Notes: generated by a model not told the origin, from the letters alone. A DNA stretch of 64,000 bases from Rapana venosa (GCA_028751875.1 CM054167.1:26879036-26943035); one strand, 5' to 3'. Counted from the stretch's first letter, positions 43,491 through 53,963 are shown. Made by a program: numbers and translations.

Positions 43491-43598
43491 GCCCTAAAAC
43501 AAACCCCAAAAAAAACAAATAAGCAAACAACAGCACACAAAACGATCAACCACCCAAGTATGGCATCCCAACCCAGTAGTGTGTCCCTCCCATCTCCC

Positions 43599-44480
43599 TC
43601 ACTCTTCCCTGTAACAGTGGAAACCCAGGTAAAACCAGCAGCGGTTGTAGAGGCTGTTGAGAGGCCAGCTGAACAGTTGCAGCTCCGTCACAACCCTGAA
43701 CTTCTCCCTGAAGGACGGCTTGAACATGGCGTACAGCACCTGCTGGTCCGTGTTGACCAGCCCGAGGCCCAGAAAGTGCTGCAACGCCTGGCGGTACTCG
43801 GCAATAAACTGAGCGTATTTCTCACGGGTGGCCAGCATCATCCCGCCCCCTACCCACAACTTGTTCGTCTTGAAAATCTCTGCCGCCGTCAGAGTAAAAT
43901 CGGCGGCGTGGATCAAGCTGACGGCCACTTTTCGGTCGTCGAAATCGGCAGGCACCGCGATCCAAAACGGTTTCTTCCTGAAAAGCAGCTTGCGGAAATA
44001 GCCGATGTCGATCCAGGCGTAGTACTCGGTGCGGAAAAGGTCCCAGGACAGAGCTTTCTCCACCACGTCCACTTTGGCGTTCTGCGTGCAAGGGTACTCG
44101 GGCAGGACCGTGTTGGGGTAGAACTTGGGGTAGCCCGGGTCGGAGAGGATCTCGCTGATCCTGGACAGCTGGCGGAAGGAGGCGAGCTCGGAGCGGTTGG
44201 AGAGGAAGACCACTTTGAGGTTCCCGCCGGCGAAATGGCGGCGGAAGAAGCGGGCCATGTGCGGGCTGTCGGTGAAGAAGAGGAGCGGGTTCTGCAGGTA
44301 GGAGAAGGCCTGGGCCCAGCGCAGGTAGAGGTCAGGGGAAAACCGGTAGCTGGGGTCAGTCCCCTTCTGGAAGGTGCCCAGGTCAAAGAACGCGGTGACC
44401 ACCGTGACGTTGACATTGTCTTCCCGGGACAGCCGTGGGAAAAACGGGGGCACCATGTGAGGCAGGACGCACAGGGAGTT
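43599..44480 (-). CDS. HtrL/YibB-like type II membrane protein, main exon
   Basis: This exon encodes 293 residues and the stop. The acceptor is a T-rich tract plus tttgcag (cag at 44483-44481), and the exon opens in phase 0 with NSLCVLPHM. Visible blocks are VTVVTAFFDLGTF, YLRWAQAFSYLQNPLLFFTD, YYAWIDIGYFRK, NKLWVGGGMMLATREKYAQF, NTDQQVLYAMF and a Cys-containing end CWFYLGFHCYREE. The order of these blocks (FFDLG, NPLLFFT, WIDIG, GGGMM, TDQQV) resembles the HtrL/YibB family, known from bacteria, nematodes and molluscs and thought to be glycosyltransferase-like; no reaction is established. WIDIG may play the part of a nucleotide-sugar/metal site, which is inference. Coding GC is much higher than in its surroundings. 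A 512-codon ORF on the opposite strand is a shadow. Confidence 0.82.
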   Translation of the reverse strand, partial: NSLCVLPHMVPPFFPRLSREDNVNVTVVTAFFDLGTFQKGTDPSYRFSPDLYLRWAQAFSYLQNPLLFFTDSPHMARFFRRHFAGGNLKVVFLSNRSELASFRQLSRISEILSDPGYPKFYPNTVLPEYPCTQNAKVDVVEKALSWDLFRTEYYAWIDIGYFRKLLFRKKPFWIAVPADFDDRKVAVSLIHAADFTLTAAEIFKTNKLWVGGGMMLATREKYAQFIAEYRQALQHFLGLGLVNTDQQVLYAMFKPSFREKFRVVTELQLFSWPLNSLYNRCWFYLGFHCYREE

Positions 44481-44597
44481 CTGCAAAGGGGACCAAAAAA
44501 AAAAAGATGGACAACGTTTCCGAATCAAAAAAGTATGTTCTTTCGAGCCAGAAGGCCCATAGAGCCGGAGCTTATCCCGGTTTCTGTAGCGTTTAGC

Positions 44598-44818
44598 GAA
44601 CTGATGGTTTTTCACCACCCCTGTGACAGGACGCTAGTCTGTCTGCCAGATACTTCCCCAGCAGAGCTGGTACCCACTTGTACACCTGGGTGGAGTGAGG
44701 AAAATAGGAGTAAAGTGTCTTTCCCAAGGACACAACACCGAGCCGAGAGCGGGGATCGAACCCGCGACCTCTGGATCACGAGTTGACCGCCTAAACCACT
44801 CGACCACGGTGCCTCCTT
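44598..44818 (-). mobile_element. SINE-G, tRNA-headed, in HtrL-like intron
   Basis: Minus strand: GGCACCGTGGTCGAGTGGTT (A box), GGTCGCGGGTTCGATCCCCG (B box), CTCGGTGTTGTGTCCTTGGG, AAAGACACTTTACTCCTATT, then GGGTGGTGAAAAACCATCAG. The 5' 75 bases are tRNA-like, but the body shows it is a SINE. Confidence 0.72.
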
Positions 44819-44909
44819 TCCGAATCAAAGCAATTCATGAATTAAAAGGTGGATGAAGGAAGGAACTGCTGCCAACCAGGTGTACCTCCTCTCTACTGGA
44901 TCTGGCGGA

Positions 44910-45340
44910 TGATCGGTGGTCTAGAGGTAGTAACGCGCCTGTCTAGAAAGCGAAAAGTCCGGGTCGGAAGTGTTGCGGGGGTTCGTATCCCGTTTTGGAC
45001 CCGAAACTTCCCCCCCCCCCCCCCCCCATCCATTAGACCATGAGTGGTGGTGGTCTGGGCGCTTGTCTTTCGGATGAGGTGAGACGATAAACCGAGGTCC
45101 CGTGTGTTGCACATAATTATTTAGCACACGTAAAAGAACCCACGGCAACAAGAGAGTTGTCCCTGTCAAAATGATGTAGAAAAAAAGCCACTCTGATAGG
45201 AAATACTGTTGCAGACAGGAAAAAAGAGAAAAAAATGGGTGGCGCTGCTCTTGTGGCGACGTGCTCTCTCCGGGTAGAGCAGCCCGAATTTCACGCAGAG
45301 AAATCTGCTTGACTTAAAGGGGTATAAATAAATAAAATAA
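44910..45340 (+). mobile_element. SINE-B, full-length plus copy
   Basis: GATCGGTGGTCTAGAGGTAG, ACGCGCCTGTCTAGAAAGCG, GGGGTTCGTATCCCG (B box), GGTCTGGGCGCTTGTCTTTC, CCACGGCAACAAGAGAGTTG, AGCAGCCCGAATTTCACGCA, GAGAAATCTGCTTGACTTAA. Unlike 9912-10255 it ends in AATAAA repeats and has no LINE-M-type tail. Confidence 0.8.
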
Positions 45341-45454
45341 ATAAACTGTCTTCAGGTTACTCTGATACAGGTGCAAAAAACCTGCCGAACCAAACTCCAC
45401 ATTCCTCACTTTGAATCTAGACTTCTTTTTTTAATTTAAAAAAAATCATTTTAT

Positions 45455-45786
45455 TCTTGTATTTTGATAATGAAATAAGCACTCATGTGCTTTTATCTAC
45501 ACCTAGTCCCCGTGTGTATGCAGTTTTGTAAAGTTTATCATCTGTTCCCATCGGCCTACTCTTCCGAAGAGTGGAACAGGATTTAACGTGTGCGCAAGAT
45601 GTTCTGCGTGCGTTCGCACACACGGGGCCTCGGTTTATAGTCTCATCCGAAAGACTTTTGGGGAGAGTGGAGTCTGCACTGATGTTAACTCCAGGGATAA
45701 AAAAAAAATCCCCCTTGAACGGGAATCGAACCCCGGTTGTCAGATTGCGAGCGCAATGTTCTTCTAACTGTTAAGGCTATCTCGCC
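45455..45786 (-). mobile_element. SINE-A, full-length copy
   Basis: Plus strand: AATGAAATAAGCACTCATGT, AGTCCCCGTGTGTATGCAGT, TAGTCTCATCCGAAAGACTT, GGGAATCGAACCCCGG (reverse of the B box). Confidence 0.8.
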
Positions 45787-45994
45787 CCGGGTATCTAGAA
45801 TCTTCTTGTGGTCCGATTGGTAGTGGTGTCACGGGCTATAGGCAAACGGTCCCCCCTCCATGGAAAAAATACCCCTGGATAACTTGTTACTTTTACAGGC
45901 TAACTTAATATTCATAAGAAAGTTTTGTTTTGTTTAAAAGCCAAATTGCATTTTTGGGGGGTTCTCAGTCATTAATATGTGTTTTCGTTCCTCG

Positions 45995-46107
45995 GCTAGA
46001 GCTCCGAAGTTTACTCACGAGGGTTTGTGTGTTGAAACCACCGCTTGCCAACCGTTAAGGTAGCCGCATTCCGACTTCGGGGATGACGTCTAAACCCGGC
46101 ACTGGTG
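45995..46107 (+). repeat. repeat J, best copy
   Basis: CTCGGCTAGAGCTCCGAAGT, GCTTGCCAACCGTTAAGGTA, GCCGCATTCCGACTTCGGGG, ATGACGTCTAAACCCGGC. Followed 50 bases later by minus-strand SINE-A. Confidence 0.55.
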
Positions 46108-46156
46108 TGAATGTGCTTTTGGTTGTTCGTTTTGTCTTGGTTGGTTTGTTGTTGTT

Positions 46157-46437
46157 GTAAATTTTGCCATCGGTTTCTACCGGCACACAATGGCTTTTTT
46201 TTTTTAAACGTGTGAGCAAAGATATTCTTACACAACCATCGCACACACTGAATCTCAGTTTCTTAACACTCTCGTGGGAATGACTTTGAAGGGATCGGGA
46301 GTGGAGTCGGTACCGATGTTAAAACTGCAGGAGAGTGGGAAGAGAGAAAGGGTGGTCTCCATGGTGGATCGAACCCGAACCCGGGCTATCAGATGGCGAG
46401 CTCAACGTTCGTTCACCGTGACAAGGCTAGCTAGCCC
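46157..46437 (-). mobile_element. SINE-A, diverged, close to the HtrL-like donor
   Basis: Plus strand: TTTCTACCGGCACACAATGG, GTGGAGTCGGTACCGATGTT, TGGATCGAACCCGAACCCGG. The tail is missing and the head is disturbed. Confidence 0.68.
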
Positions 46438-46478
46438 TCACCACTCTCCCCTGCAGGATCTTAGTTTTTGCTCCTTAC

Positions 46479-46637
46479 CATATTCTTCAGAACGTAGCAG
46501 AGTAGCACGATAAACAGGATGAGGCTGGTGACAACCAGGCCCCGACGAAGAGAAGTTTTCTTCATCTTCTTGATGGCCACCCAAGGTCTGGAACTTTCGC
46601 AGCGCGGAAGAAGAAGAAGAAGAAGTTGGGATGTCAT
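46479..46637 (-). CDS. HtrL/YibB-like protein, first coding exon (signal anchor)
   Basis: The first coding exon ends AATATG|GTAAGG (donor at 46478-46473) in phase 0 and joins exon 43599-44480 in frame. From the ATG at 46637 it codes 53 residues: MTSQ, six Leu from a CTT run, a basic stretch KKMKKTSLRR and one hydrophobic helix GLVVTSLILFIVLLCYVL, then KNM. This is the form of a type II Golgi/ER signal anchor, which suits a lumenal glycosyltransferase. A second in-frame ATG at 46565-46563 starts just before the basic stretch and would remove the poly-Leu segment; either start is possible (about 346 or 322 residues in all). Confidence 0.72.
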
Positions 46638-46735
46638 AGCCACAGCCTGAAGATGATGAACGGGTGCCAGACTTTTGGACAGGGGTCGTCCTCCTCCAAC
46701 TCATGAACAGGTAGTGCGGCGTCAGGTTTGAACAT
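46634..46735 (-). promoter_or_regulatory. 33-codon upstream ORF overlapping the HtrL-like start (ATGA)
   Basis: An ATG at 46735-46733 opens a 33-codon frame (MFKPDAALPV at its start) that stops at TGA 46636-46634. That TGA overlaps the ATG at 46637-46635 of the main frame as ATGA. It lies a few bases after an acceptor-like tttttgcag (cag at 46742-46740), so the exon probably runs 46739-46479 with a non-coding exon further upstream. Such an overlap can reduce or couple translation of the main frame; this is inference. Confidence 0.45.
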
Positions 46736-46811
46736 GGTTCTGCAAAAACAACGGAGGAGATGGAGGAGGAGGAGGAAGACAGAAGTTTAGTAGGTAAAGG
46801 TGGTAAAAGTG

Positions 46812-47096
46812 TTGCTATAACCTATGTGGTCGTTGGGGACCGCGGTGTCAAGAGGCCTCAGCTTCTCCAGGGGCCAACATATAACTATTGAGGCGGCACC
46901 CATCTCCTTTTCTCTCGCTACTTAACCTTCCATGATCCTAAAGAAGGTAGGTACCCATTTATTTACAGCTGGGTGAATTAAGGGGGGAAGCTGTGCTGAA
47001 GCCAAGGTGCACGAACAGTGACCCACCTACTTGGTAACCACGAACAGTGCTGCTTAACCTTAGCTGGGGGGAAAGGGAGTGCTGTGACCACTGTAT
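46812..47096 (-). mobile_element. SINE-5S, full-length minus copy
   Basis: Plus strand: CTATAACCTATGTGGTCGTT, AGCTTCTCCAGGGGCCAACA, TAAAGAAGGTAGGTACCCAT, CAGTGACCCACCTACTTGGT, AACCACGAACAGTGCTGCTT, AACCTTAGCTGG. The 5S-like segment (46995-47065) is diverged but recognisable. It lies just upstream of the HtrL-like gene. Confidence 0.74.
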
Positions 47097-47198
47097 GTGT
47101 ATCTTTCTTTCTGTCTTTGGTATGCTTTTGGTGAGGTGGGTTTTGTTTTTGTTCGTTTGTTGGGTTTTCTTTAGTAATTCTGTTTTGTTTGGTTTCTG

Positions 47199-47312
47199 GG
47201 TGAGAGCTCTGAGAATCACCAATACTGAGATTTTTCCGTATGCATGCACTTTTGCCCACCATTAACATGGCCACATTTCAACTTTGATGGATGATGTCTA
47301 AATATGACTCAC
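47199..47312 (+). repeat. repeat J
   Basis: GTGAGAGCTCTGAGAATCAC, GCCCACCATTAACATGGCCA, CATTTC, GATGATGTCTAAATATGAC. Confidence 0.5.
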
Positions 47313-47344
47313 GTGTGCAATTATTTCTTAAATCATATATATCT

Positions 47345-47474
47345 ATACGGGGACTGGATGTGAAAAAAAGAGCACATGAGTGCTTATTCCATTATCTTCG
47401 ATATTTTTTTTTAAAGTTATCTGAGCGCTTTGATTTGTTGCTTTACAAGATTCAGCGCAATATAAATTCCATAC

Positions 47475-47503
<29 letters not shown>
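47345..47503 (+). mobile_element. SINE-A tail joined to a LINE-M-type 3' tail
   Basis: ACGGGGACTGGATGTGAAAA, TGCTTATTCCATTATCTTCG (47345-47405), then TGAGCGCTTTGATTTGTTGC, AAATTCCATACATTATTATT (47423-47503). Confidence 0.65.
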
Positions 47504-47512
<9 letters not shown>

Positions 47513-47824
47513 ATACATAATTATATATATTCAGCCTGAGGAAGCTTCAGAGGGAAGCGAAAATTTGCTGACATAAATAAAAGGAGAAATGAAGCTGAAC
47601 ACAGTTGTGTTTTTATTGCCATTTTAATATATATATATCATTATAAGCCAAAATTAAGACATGCACGTCTTTATGAGCTTGGGCATGTGTGCACATACGC
47701 ACTACCAGCCCCCTCCCTCACTAGTGCGTGGGCTCAAACACACACACACACACAATCATAATACCTAGAAGTTTATGGTAAGCAACTTCCTCAACAGTTT
47801 GACTGTTTATAGATATAGGTGGAA

Positions 47825-48720
47825 GTCTAGTTGTCATGTTTTGTCTTTTTTGTCATGTTTTAATAAGCATGACCTTGGTCTTTTGAGGATTAAATGACAT
47901 ATGGTTATAATTGCACGTTTGCTTAGAGCATCAATGTTACTTTGTAATGATGTAGATATTTTGCTAAGACTGGTGTGACTAGTATAAATGGTAGTGTCAT
48001 CGCAAGAAAAGTTCGCATGATTCTTTGATGTAGAGTGAAAGGTCATTAACAGATTATATAGAGAATTAAAGTAGGGCTAAAACAGACCCTTGTTGTATTC
48101 CATATTAATTACTGGTGGTGTACATGATTTAATGGTATTGACCAAAATGTATTGTTGTCAGTTATGCAGGAATGATCTGAAAAACATCAGACAGTTATCA
48201 GATATGCCATAGAGCGATAGTTTTCTGCATAGCAGTTCGTGGTTGATTACATTAAAGGCTTTGGCGTGGTTGATTACATTAAAGGCTTTGGCAAAGTGAA
48301 CAAAGAGGGCTTCAAAATTTTTGTTATCCTTAATACTGTTGTGCCAAGTGTCTACAATGTTAGTAAGAGTTGTATGGAATGATTGATTTTTCCTGAATCC
48401 TGACAGGTTATCAATTAAAAGAATGTAATGTTCTAAATGTTGGCAAAGCTGTTAGTGTATATGTTTTCCAAGCGGCTTGGAGATAATATTATATGATAAT
48501 ACTGATATTGGCCCATAGTTACATGAGTTTGAAGAGTCATCAGATTTATAAAAAGGAATGATTTTGGCCAGTTTTAACTGTGATGGGAAGTAGCACTTTG
48601 CAATCCACAAGTTATAGATATAAGTGAGCGTTTCAGTTATAACTGGAGCTGCGATTTCGAAAATTGTTCCATCTGGACTATGACTACTAGTTTGTTTTAA
48701 ACATTGAAGGGACTAATAAA
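47825..48720 (-). mobile_element. LINE reverse-transcriptase fragment, decayed
   Basis: Minus-strand frames include VNHELL-type sequence near 48240, a QQGSVLAPLLF-like stretch near 48060-48110 and CDDTTIYTSHTSLSKI (48000-47960), the RT active-site block with DD preserved. At 48241-48290 a 26-base segment (GGTTGATTACATTAAAGGCT, TTGGC) is tandemly doubled. Frame breaks throughout mark it as dead. Same broad type as 60008-62885 and 62945-64000. Confidence 0.7.
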
Positions 48721-48736
48721 CTGAAGTTATGTTCAA

Positions 48737-48740
48737 TGTG

Positions 48741-48810
<70 letters not shown>

Positions 48811-48827
48811 GAGAGAGAGAGAGAGAA
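48737..48827. repeat. (GA)n microsatellite
   Basis: GA repeat with GGA interruptions. Confidence 0.95.
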
Positions 48828-49079
48828 CACAAAACAAATTTAATGTTCACTGGCCCCTGATCACAATTCAAATGAAAGGGGCTTGGGGGGCGAATCAACA
48901 ACACACAGTGAATCGGAATATAATGACCACAATACAAACCAGAGTTATAAAGTATCATAAGAAACTGACTAGTACATCCAATAATTGCTATTATGCCACA
49001 TTCGTTCCATAATGTAAATCACTGAAAATGCGCAGTGTAAATAATCATAACAATCAAGATAAACACCTGTACTCGCTGG

Positions 49080-49790
49080 ACTGTCCCTACCCGGAAATTT
49101 CCCAGGTGAAATGTGCACTCTATACGCCAACAACATAGAACATTTTCAGGGTAACGGCTGGACGGGTTTAAAATATTTTATTTTTAGCTCATGTAATGTG
49201 TTATTTTACATGACTGTTTGGACTGTTCTTGTTCAAAATGGCTGACTCTTCTCACTGAACACATCAATGACTTGACACAGCTGAAGAAGTGGCAAATGAG
49301 ATTGTAGATGATCCTGACAGTGATGAAAGCGATCGTATAATTATGATTCAGGAGATAGCGAAGAAGATGAAAATACCAGTGAGGTTTTGCCTGACTTGAG
49401 TGTGACGTTATTGAAATGGTCGTGGTTCGGTCAATAAATGTATTTTCATTTATTTTTGTAATCTTTAATTTTTTTAAAAAGTGAAATATCATGCTAACTA
49501 CTTTGAGCTTGCCTGAAAGCAATCTATACCATAATAAATACTGTCAGTGGACAGGATATCAGGACTATTTTTTTAAGGTAGTTTCTGAGTTATCGGGACA
49601 TGAACATAGCAAGTGGTATATCAGAATGTTATCTCGGGCATATAGGGTGCACTTGCACTTGGCAGTCAAGAGGGTATACATTTGCACATTTTTTCAACAG
49701 ATACTGGATTGGGTCGCTGCAAATGATTAAATCAATGCTTTTCTTGTCTTGTTTTTGTGTCTATGTAATAAAAGAAAATTAAACCTGAAT
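49080..49790 (+). other. possible remnant of a DNA transposon (piggyBac-like N-terminus), weak
   Basis: After ATGGCTGACTCTTC, broken frames give EEVANEIVDDPDSDESDR and YDSGDSEEDENTSEVLPDLS, the kind of acidic N-terminus seen in piggyBac-type transposases. A 79-codon ORF (49491-49730) and AATAAA signals (49768, 49789) follow. No DDE region or terminal repeats found, so this could equally be an unrelated pseudogene. Confidence 0.25.
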
Positions 49791-49853
49791 AAATGATATC
49801 TGATGTTACTGGGTGATACTCTGTAAAAATCTAGGAATGACATATTGCGTTGA

Positions 49854-51073
49854 ATTAAAAACTTTTTACTTAAGTTTCTGTACCTCCTCACTCTTCTTGA
49901 CTTATCTGCAGCCTTTGATACCATAGATCACTCAATTCTTCTTTCTCGCCTCCAAAATACGTTTGGTATTAACGGCACAGCCCTCACATGGTTTACTTCA
50001 TACCTCACAGACAGGTTCCAGAAAGTTATTGTAAACAAAATTCAATCAAAACCTGTCAAAATGGAATGTGGAGTCCCGCAGGGATCAGTCCTGGGCCCTG
50101 TTCTCTTTACTCTCTACACTGCTCCACTCTCACATATAATAAACAACCACCATATTGATCATCATTTCTATGCCGATGATACTCAGCTTCAGTGCAGTGA
50201 TACTGTTGAAAACTTGCCTTCCCTCCTGACAAATATGTCCTACTGCCTTCAAGACATTCAAAACTGGATGACTCAGAACAAGTTACAACTTAATGCCGAT
50301 AAAACCGAAGCCATGCTCATAGGGACCCAACATAAACTTTCCTCTATCGCAAAAACTTCAATAGAATTCGGCAATACGTCAGTTCCTTTGTCCAACTCTG
50401 TGAAGTATTTAGGAGTAGTTCTTGACAACACACTCTCTATGAAAAAATTCATCACCCAGACCTGCCAGTCTTACTACTATCAATTACGGCGCATAAGCGC
50501 GATTCGCAAGTATCTGTCCACTGATGCAACTTCCAAGCTTGACACATCTCTCATTCTTTCACGTTTAGACTACTGTAGTTCTCTTTTGGCTGGCCTGCCG
50601 GCATCATCTGTCCACTCTCTTCAACGCATACAAAACTCTGCAGCTCGACTGGTCCTAAGAAAGAAAAAATCTGAACACATCAGTCCTCTTCTGCGATCTC
50701 TTCACTGGCTGCCTGTCTCACAAAGACTGGAGTATAAAATCAATACCCTCTGTTTCAAATGTCTCCACAAATCTGCACCCTCTTATCTCTGTAACTGTCT
50801 TCATCTGTACACTCCATCCCGTTCCCTTCGTTCAGCCGCAGATACCTTGTGCTTTCGAACACCCAGATTCAAACAAACCACTGTTGGCCGTCGTTCCTTC
50901 TCTGTTTCTGGTCCATCCATCTGGAATGACCTCCCTCTTTCACTTCGCCAAAAGCCTTCACTTGATACCTTCAAATCCAGCCTCAAAACACACTTATTTC
51001 CTGCCTGAGACTTTCCCCCCAAATATCTGTCCCTAATTTTCAACAGCATCTTTCACCTTCTAAGTGTTGTTCC

Positions 51074-51164
<91 letters not shown>

Positions 51165-51347
51165 TGTGTGTGCGTGCATGCGTGCATACGTGCGCGCGCA
51201 TGGTTTTTGAAATCTGTTGTTCATTATGTTTAAGGAGAGTTGCATGCCTGTAAATGATTGAGTGCAAGCGCTTCGATTTGTTTGTTTTTTTACAAGATTC
51301 AGCGCTATATAAATTCCATATAATATTACTATTATTATTATTACATA
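49854..51347 (+). mobile_element. LINE-M, longest copy with open RT frame (CR1/L2-like)
   Basis: An open frame from 49854 to 51008 (about 384 codons) with DLSAAFDTIDHSILLSRLQ, GVPQGSVLGPVLFTLYTAPL, FYADDTQL (the RT catalytic YADD), LNADKTEAMLIGTQ, VKYLGVVLDNTLSM, LDYCSSLLAGLP, LVLRKKKSEHISPLLRSLHW and GPSIWNDLPLSLRQKPSLDT. The order is that of the RT domain of CR1/L2/Jockey-group LINEs. It is 5'-truncated: no endonuclease and no RT fingers start. The 3' UTR has a GT run of about 80 bases (51077-51157) and ends ATAAATTCCATATAATATTA, (ATT)n. Confidence 0.9.
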
Positions 51348-51509
51348 GAATCCTCTAACATAACATGCGCTTCATTTTCAACGTTTGTTTTTTACATGGT
51401 TGTCTTGCATCATTATTTTTGTTTACTCTTTATTATACACATTGTTAGTGAGTGGCAAAACAATTTAATCGTGTGGGCGAAATAGCTACCTGAAAAAGGT
51501 AAGTTTCAA

Positions 51510-52775
51510 TTACTTTTGGTATTAAAGGTAGAGCCCTCACCTGGTTCAGTTCATACCTTACAGACCGATTCTACACAGTTGCAGTAAACAAGATTCAATC
51601 AACACCTGCCAAACTGGAATGTGGAGTCCCACATGGATCAGTTCTTGACCCTGTTCTTTTCACACTCTACACTGCTCCTCTTTCACACATAATAAATCGT
51701 CATCAGATCAACCATCATTTTTATTCAGACGACTCTCAAATTCTTAGCAGTGATACTCCTGAAAATCTGCCTTCTCTCTTGATTAATATGTCCTACTGCC
51801 TTCAAGATATCCAAAATTGGATGATGCAGAACAAGTTACAGCTAAAGGCAGATAAAACCGAAGCCATGCTTGTAGGGACCAAACAGAAACTCTCTTCCAT
51901 CACAACAGCTTCAATAGAATTCGGCAATACATCTGTCTCTCTATCTACTGTTGTGAAATATCTAGATGTTGTTATAGACAACACACTCTCCATGCAAAAA
52001 TTCATCACCCAAACCTGCCTGTCGTGCTACTATCAATTACGGGGTACAAGTGCAATTCGAAAGTACCTGCCCACTGATGCAACATCCAAACTAGTCACGT
52101 CTCTCATTCTCTCACAACTGGACTATTGCAATTCTCTTCCAGCTGGTCTGCTAGATTCATCTATCCACTCCTTTCAACGTATACAAAACCCTGCGGCTCG
52201 CCTAGTCCTCAGAAAGAAAAAAAATCTGAGCACATTACCCCTCTCTTGCGATATCTTCACTGGTTTCCTGTGCCACAGAGAGTAAACTATAAGATCAGTA
52301 CCCTCTGTTACAAATACCTCCATGAAACAGCAGCTTCCTACCTCTGTGAATGTCTTCACTTGTACACTCCTTCTCGTTCCCTCCCCTCTGCTGCAGATAC
52401 CTTGTGCTTACGAATACCTAGATTCAACCAGTCTACTGTTGGCCGTGGCTCATTCTCTTGTTTCTGGTCCATCGATCTGGAATGACCTCCCGCTCTCCCT
52501 TCGCCAAGAGCCTTCTTAAGACGCTTTTAAATCCGACCTCAAGACACATTTATTTAAAACCCAAGATTCTTCCCTCTTGTTCCATTTCATTTTGTCCCTG
52601 CCCTCAACAGCCAAAACCCCATCACCCTGCCGGAGTGTATAACCTTTATGTGTGTGCACGCGTATTAATTGTAGCTGTCTGCAAGGGAATGAGTAGGATG
52701 AATGAAACTGCTTTGATTTTGTTGTTGTTGCAAGATACAGCGCCATATAAATTCCATGTATTATTATTCTTATTG
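51510..52775 (+). mobile_element. LINE-M, second diverged copy
   Basis: Starts GGTATTAAAGGTAGAGCC. GVPHGSVLDPVLFTLYTAPL and FYSDDSQILSSD show changes in the GVPQGS and YADD motifs. The frame is broken near 52235 (the poly-A run in RKKKN) and at 52517. The 3' end differs from 49854-51347: GTGTATAACCTTTATGTGTG, AAACTGCTTTGATTTTGTTG, ATACAGCGCCATATAAATTC. Confidence 0.85.
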
Positions 52776-52892
52776 TTCTTAATTGATTAACATTATTTTT
52801 TCTTTTTCAAAATTGCTTTTAAAGGATCTGTATAGTGACTTTCCCCCCCCCCCAAACGTTTGCTTATTTATTCAGTATACATGACTTTTGGG

Positions 52893-53212
52893 GGACAGGA
52901 TAGTGTGGTGGTTATGGTGATGCATTCGAACCTCGTTCAAGAGGATTTTTCCTCTGGAGTTAACATCAGTGCCGATTCCACTCTCCCCCCAAAGTCCTTT
53001 GAATGAGACTATAAACCGAGGCCCCGTGTGCGAGCGCACGCAGAACATCTTGCGCACACGTTAAATCCTGTTCCGCTTTTCGTAAGAGTAGGCCATTGTG
53101 TGCCGGTGGGAACAGATGACAGAATTTACAAAACCGCATACACACGGGGACTGGATGTAAAAAAAAAAGCACATTAGTGCTTATTCCATTATCCTCGATA
53201 TGAAAGAATAAA
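52893..53212 (+). mobile_element. SINE-A
   Basis: Head ACAGGATAGTGTGGTGGTTA, degraded B box TTCGAACCTCGTTCAAGAGG, then TTAACATCAGTGCCGATTCC, GGCCATTGTGTGCCGGTGGG, TTATTCCATTATCCTCGATA. Confidence 0.8.
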
Positions 53213-53219
53213 ATGAAAA

Positions 53220-53330
53220 CAAATTAAACACACACGCACGCACGCATGCACGCACGCACGCACGCACACACACACCCACACACACACACACACCACACAC
53301 ACACCCCACACACACACACACACATCCCTT
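53220..53330. repeat. CACG/CA microsatellite
   Basis: ACGC/ATGC repeats passing into CA repeats. Confidence 0.93.
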
Positions 53331-53700
53331 CCATTATCAACACCTTGTTGCCGCCATCAAATAGGAACAACAAGTATCGCATAAAATGTCTGTTATCTTA
53401 GAGACCCAACTATCTTCCTCATATCTCGTCTAGCAATGTTTGGATAAGCCGTACGTGCGGCAGCCTGTTCGGATTCAATCATAAGCAACTTTAATCAATA
53501 CCTAAGAGTGCTTATATTAAAGGAGTTAACATAATATAGCCTTGGAGAGAAAGCGAGAGACTCGAACTCGAAATGTTTATTGAGAGTAAAATGGATGGGT
53601 TTCTTTACACTATGCTCTCACCAAAAAGATTGAAAAAAATGAAAAAAAGAAAAAGAGAAAAAAAACAACACACGAGAACAAAGTTAAGTAAAACGACACA

Positions 53701-53772
<72 letters not shown>

Positions 53773-53911
53773 CATTAACACTTTGGTTGGGTTTTTTTGT
53801 GTTACTTATTATTTTTCTCACTAAAATACTAAGCAGTTTTAACAACCCCCTTCATGTATGGGCCAATGGCCTTTTTGTGAATAAATCTTTCGAGTTCGAG
53901 TTCGACTTCGA

Positions 53912-53963
<52 letters not shown>

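Larger units (their letters stand above)
44481..46478 (-). other. intron of the HtrL-like gene, packed with SINEs
   Basis: A 2.0 kb phase-0 intron defined by GTAAGG at 46478 and tttgcag ending 44481. It contains SINE-G (44598-44818), SINE-B (44910-45340), SINE-A (45455-45786), repeat J (45995-46107) and SINE-A (46157-46437). Little of the intron is not repeat, and the last SINE-A ends about 35 bases from the donor. Confidence 0.7.

Noticed and set aside
43248..44786. 512-codon plus-strand ORF
   Set aside because: It is antisense to the HtrL-like exon; its length comes from high GC coding sequence on the other strand. It begins in TA/GT repeats and its protein has no domain, while the minus frame joins precisely through splice sites to a membrane-anchor exon.
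44740..44818. tRNA gene (A and B boxes present)
   Set aside because: The tRNA-like part continues into a longer SINE body and does not close an acceptor stem. The heads at 37881, 29233 and 34512 were rejected likewise.
50061..51008. Host gene for a 315-residue protein
   Set aside because: GVPQGS, YADD and the C-terminal WNDLP block show it is a retrotransposon RT fragment, present in several truncated copies in the window.
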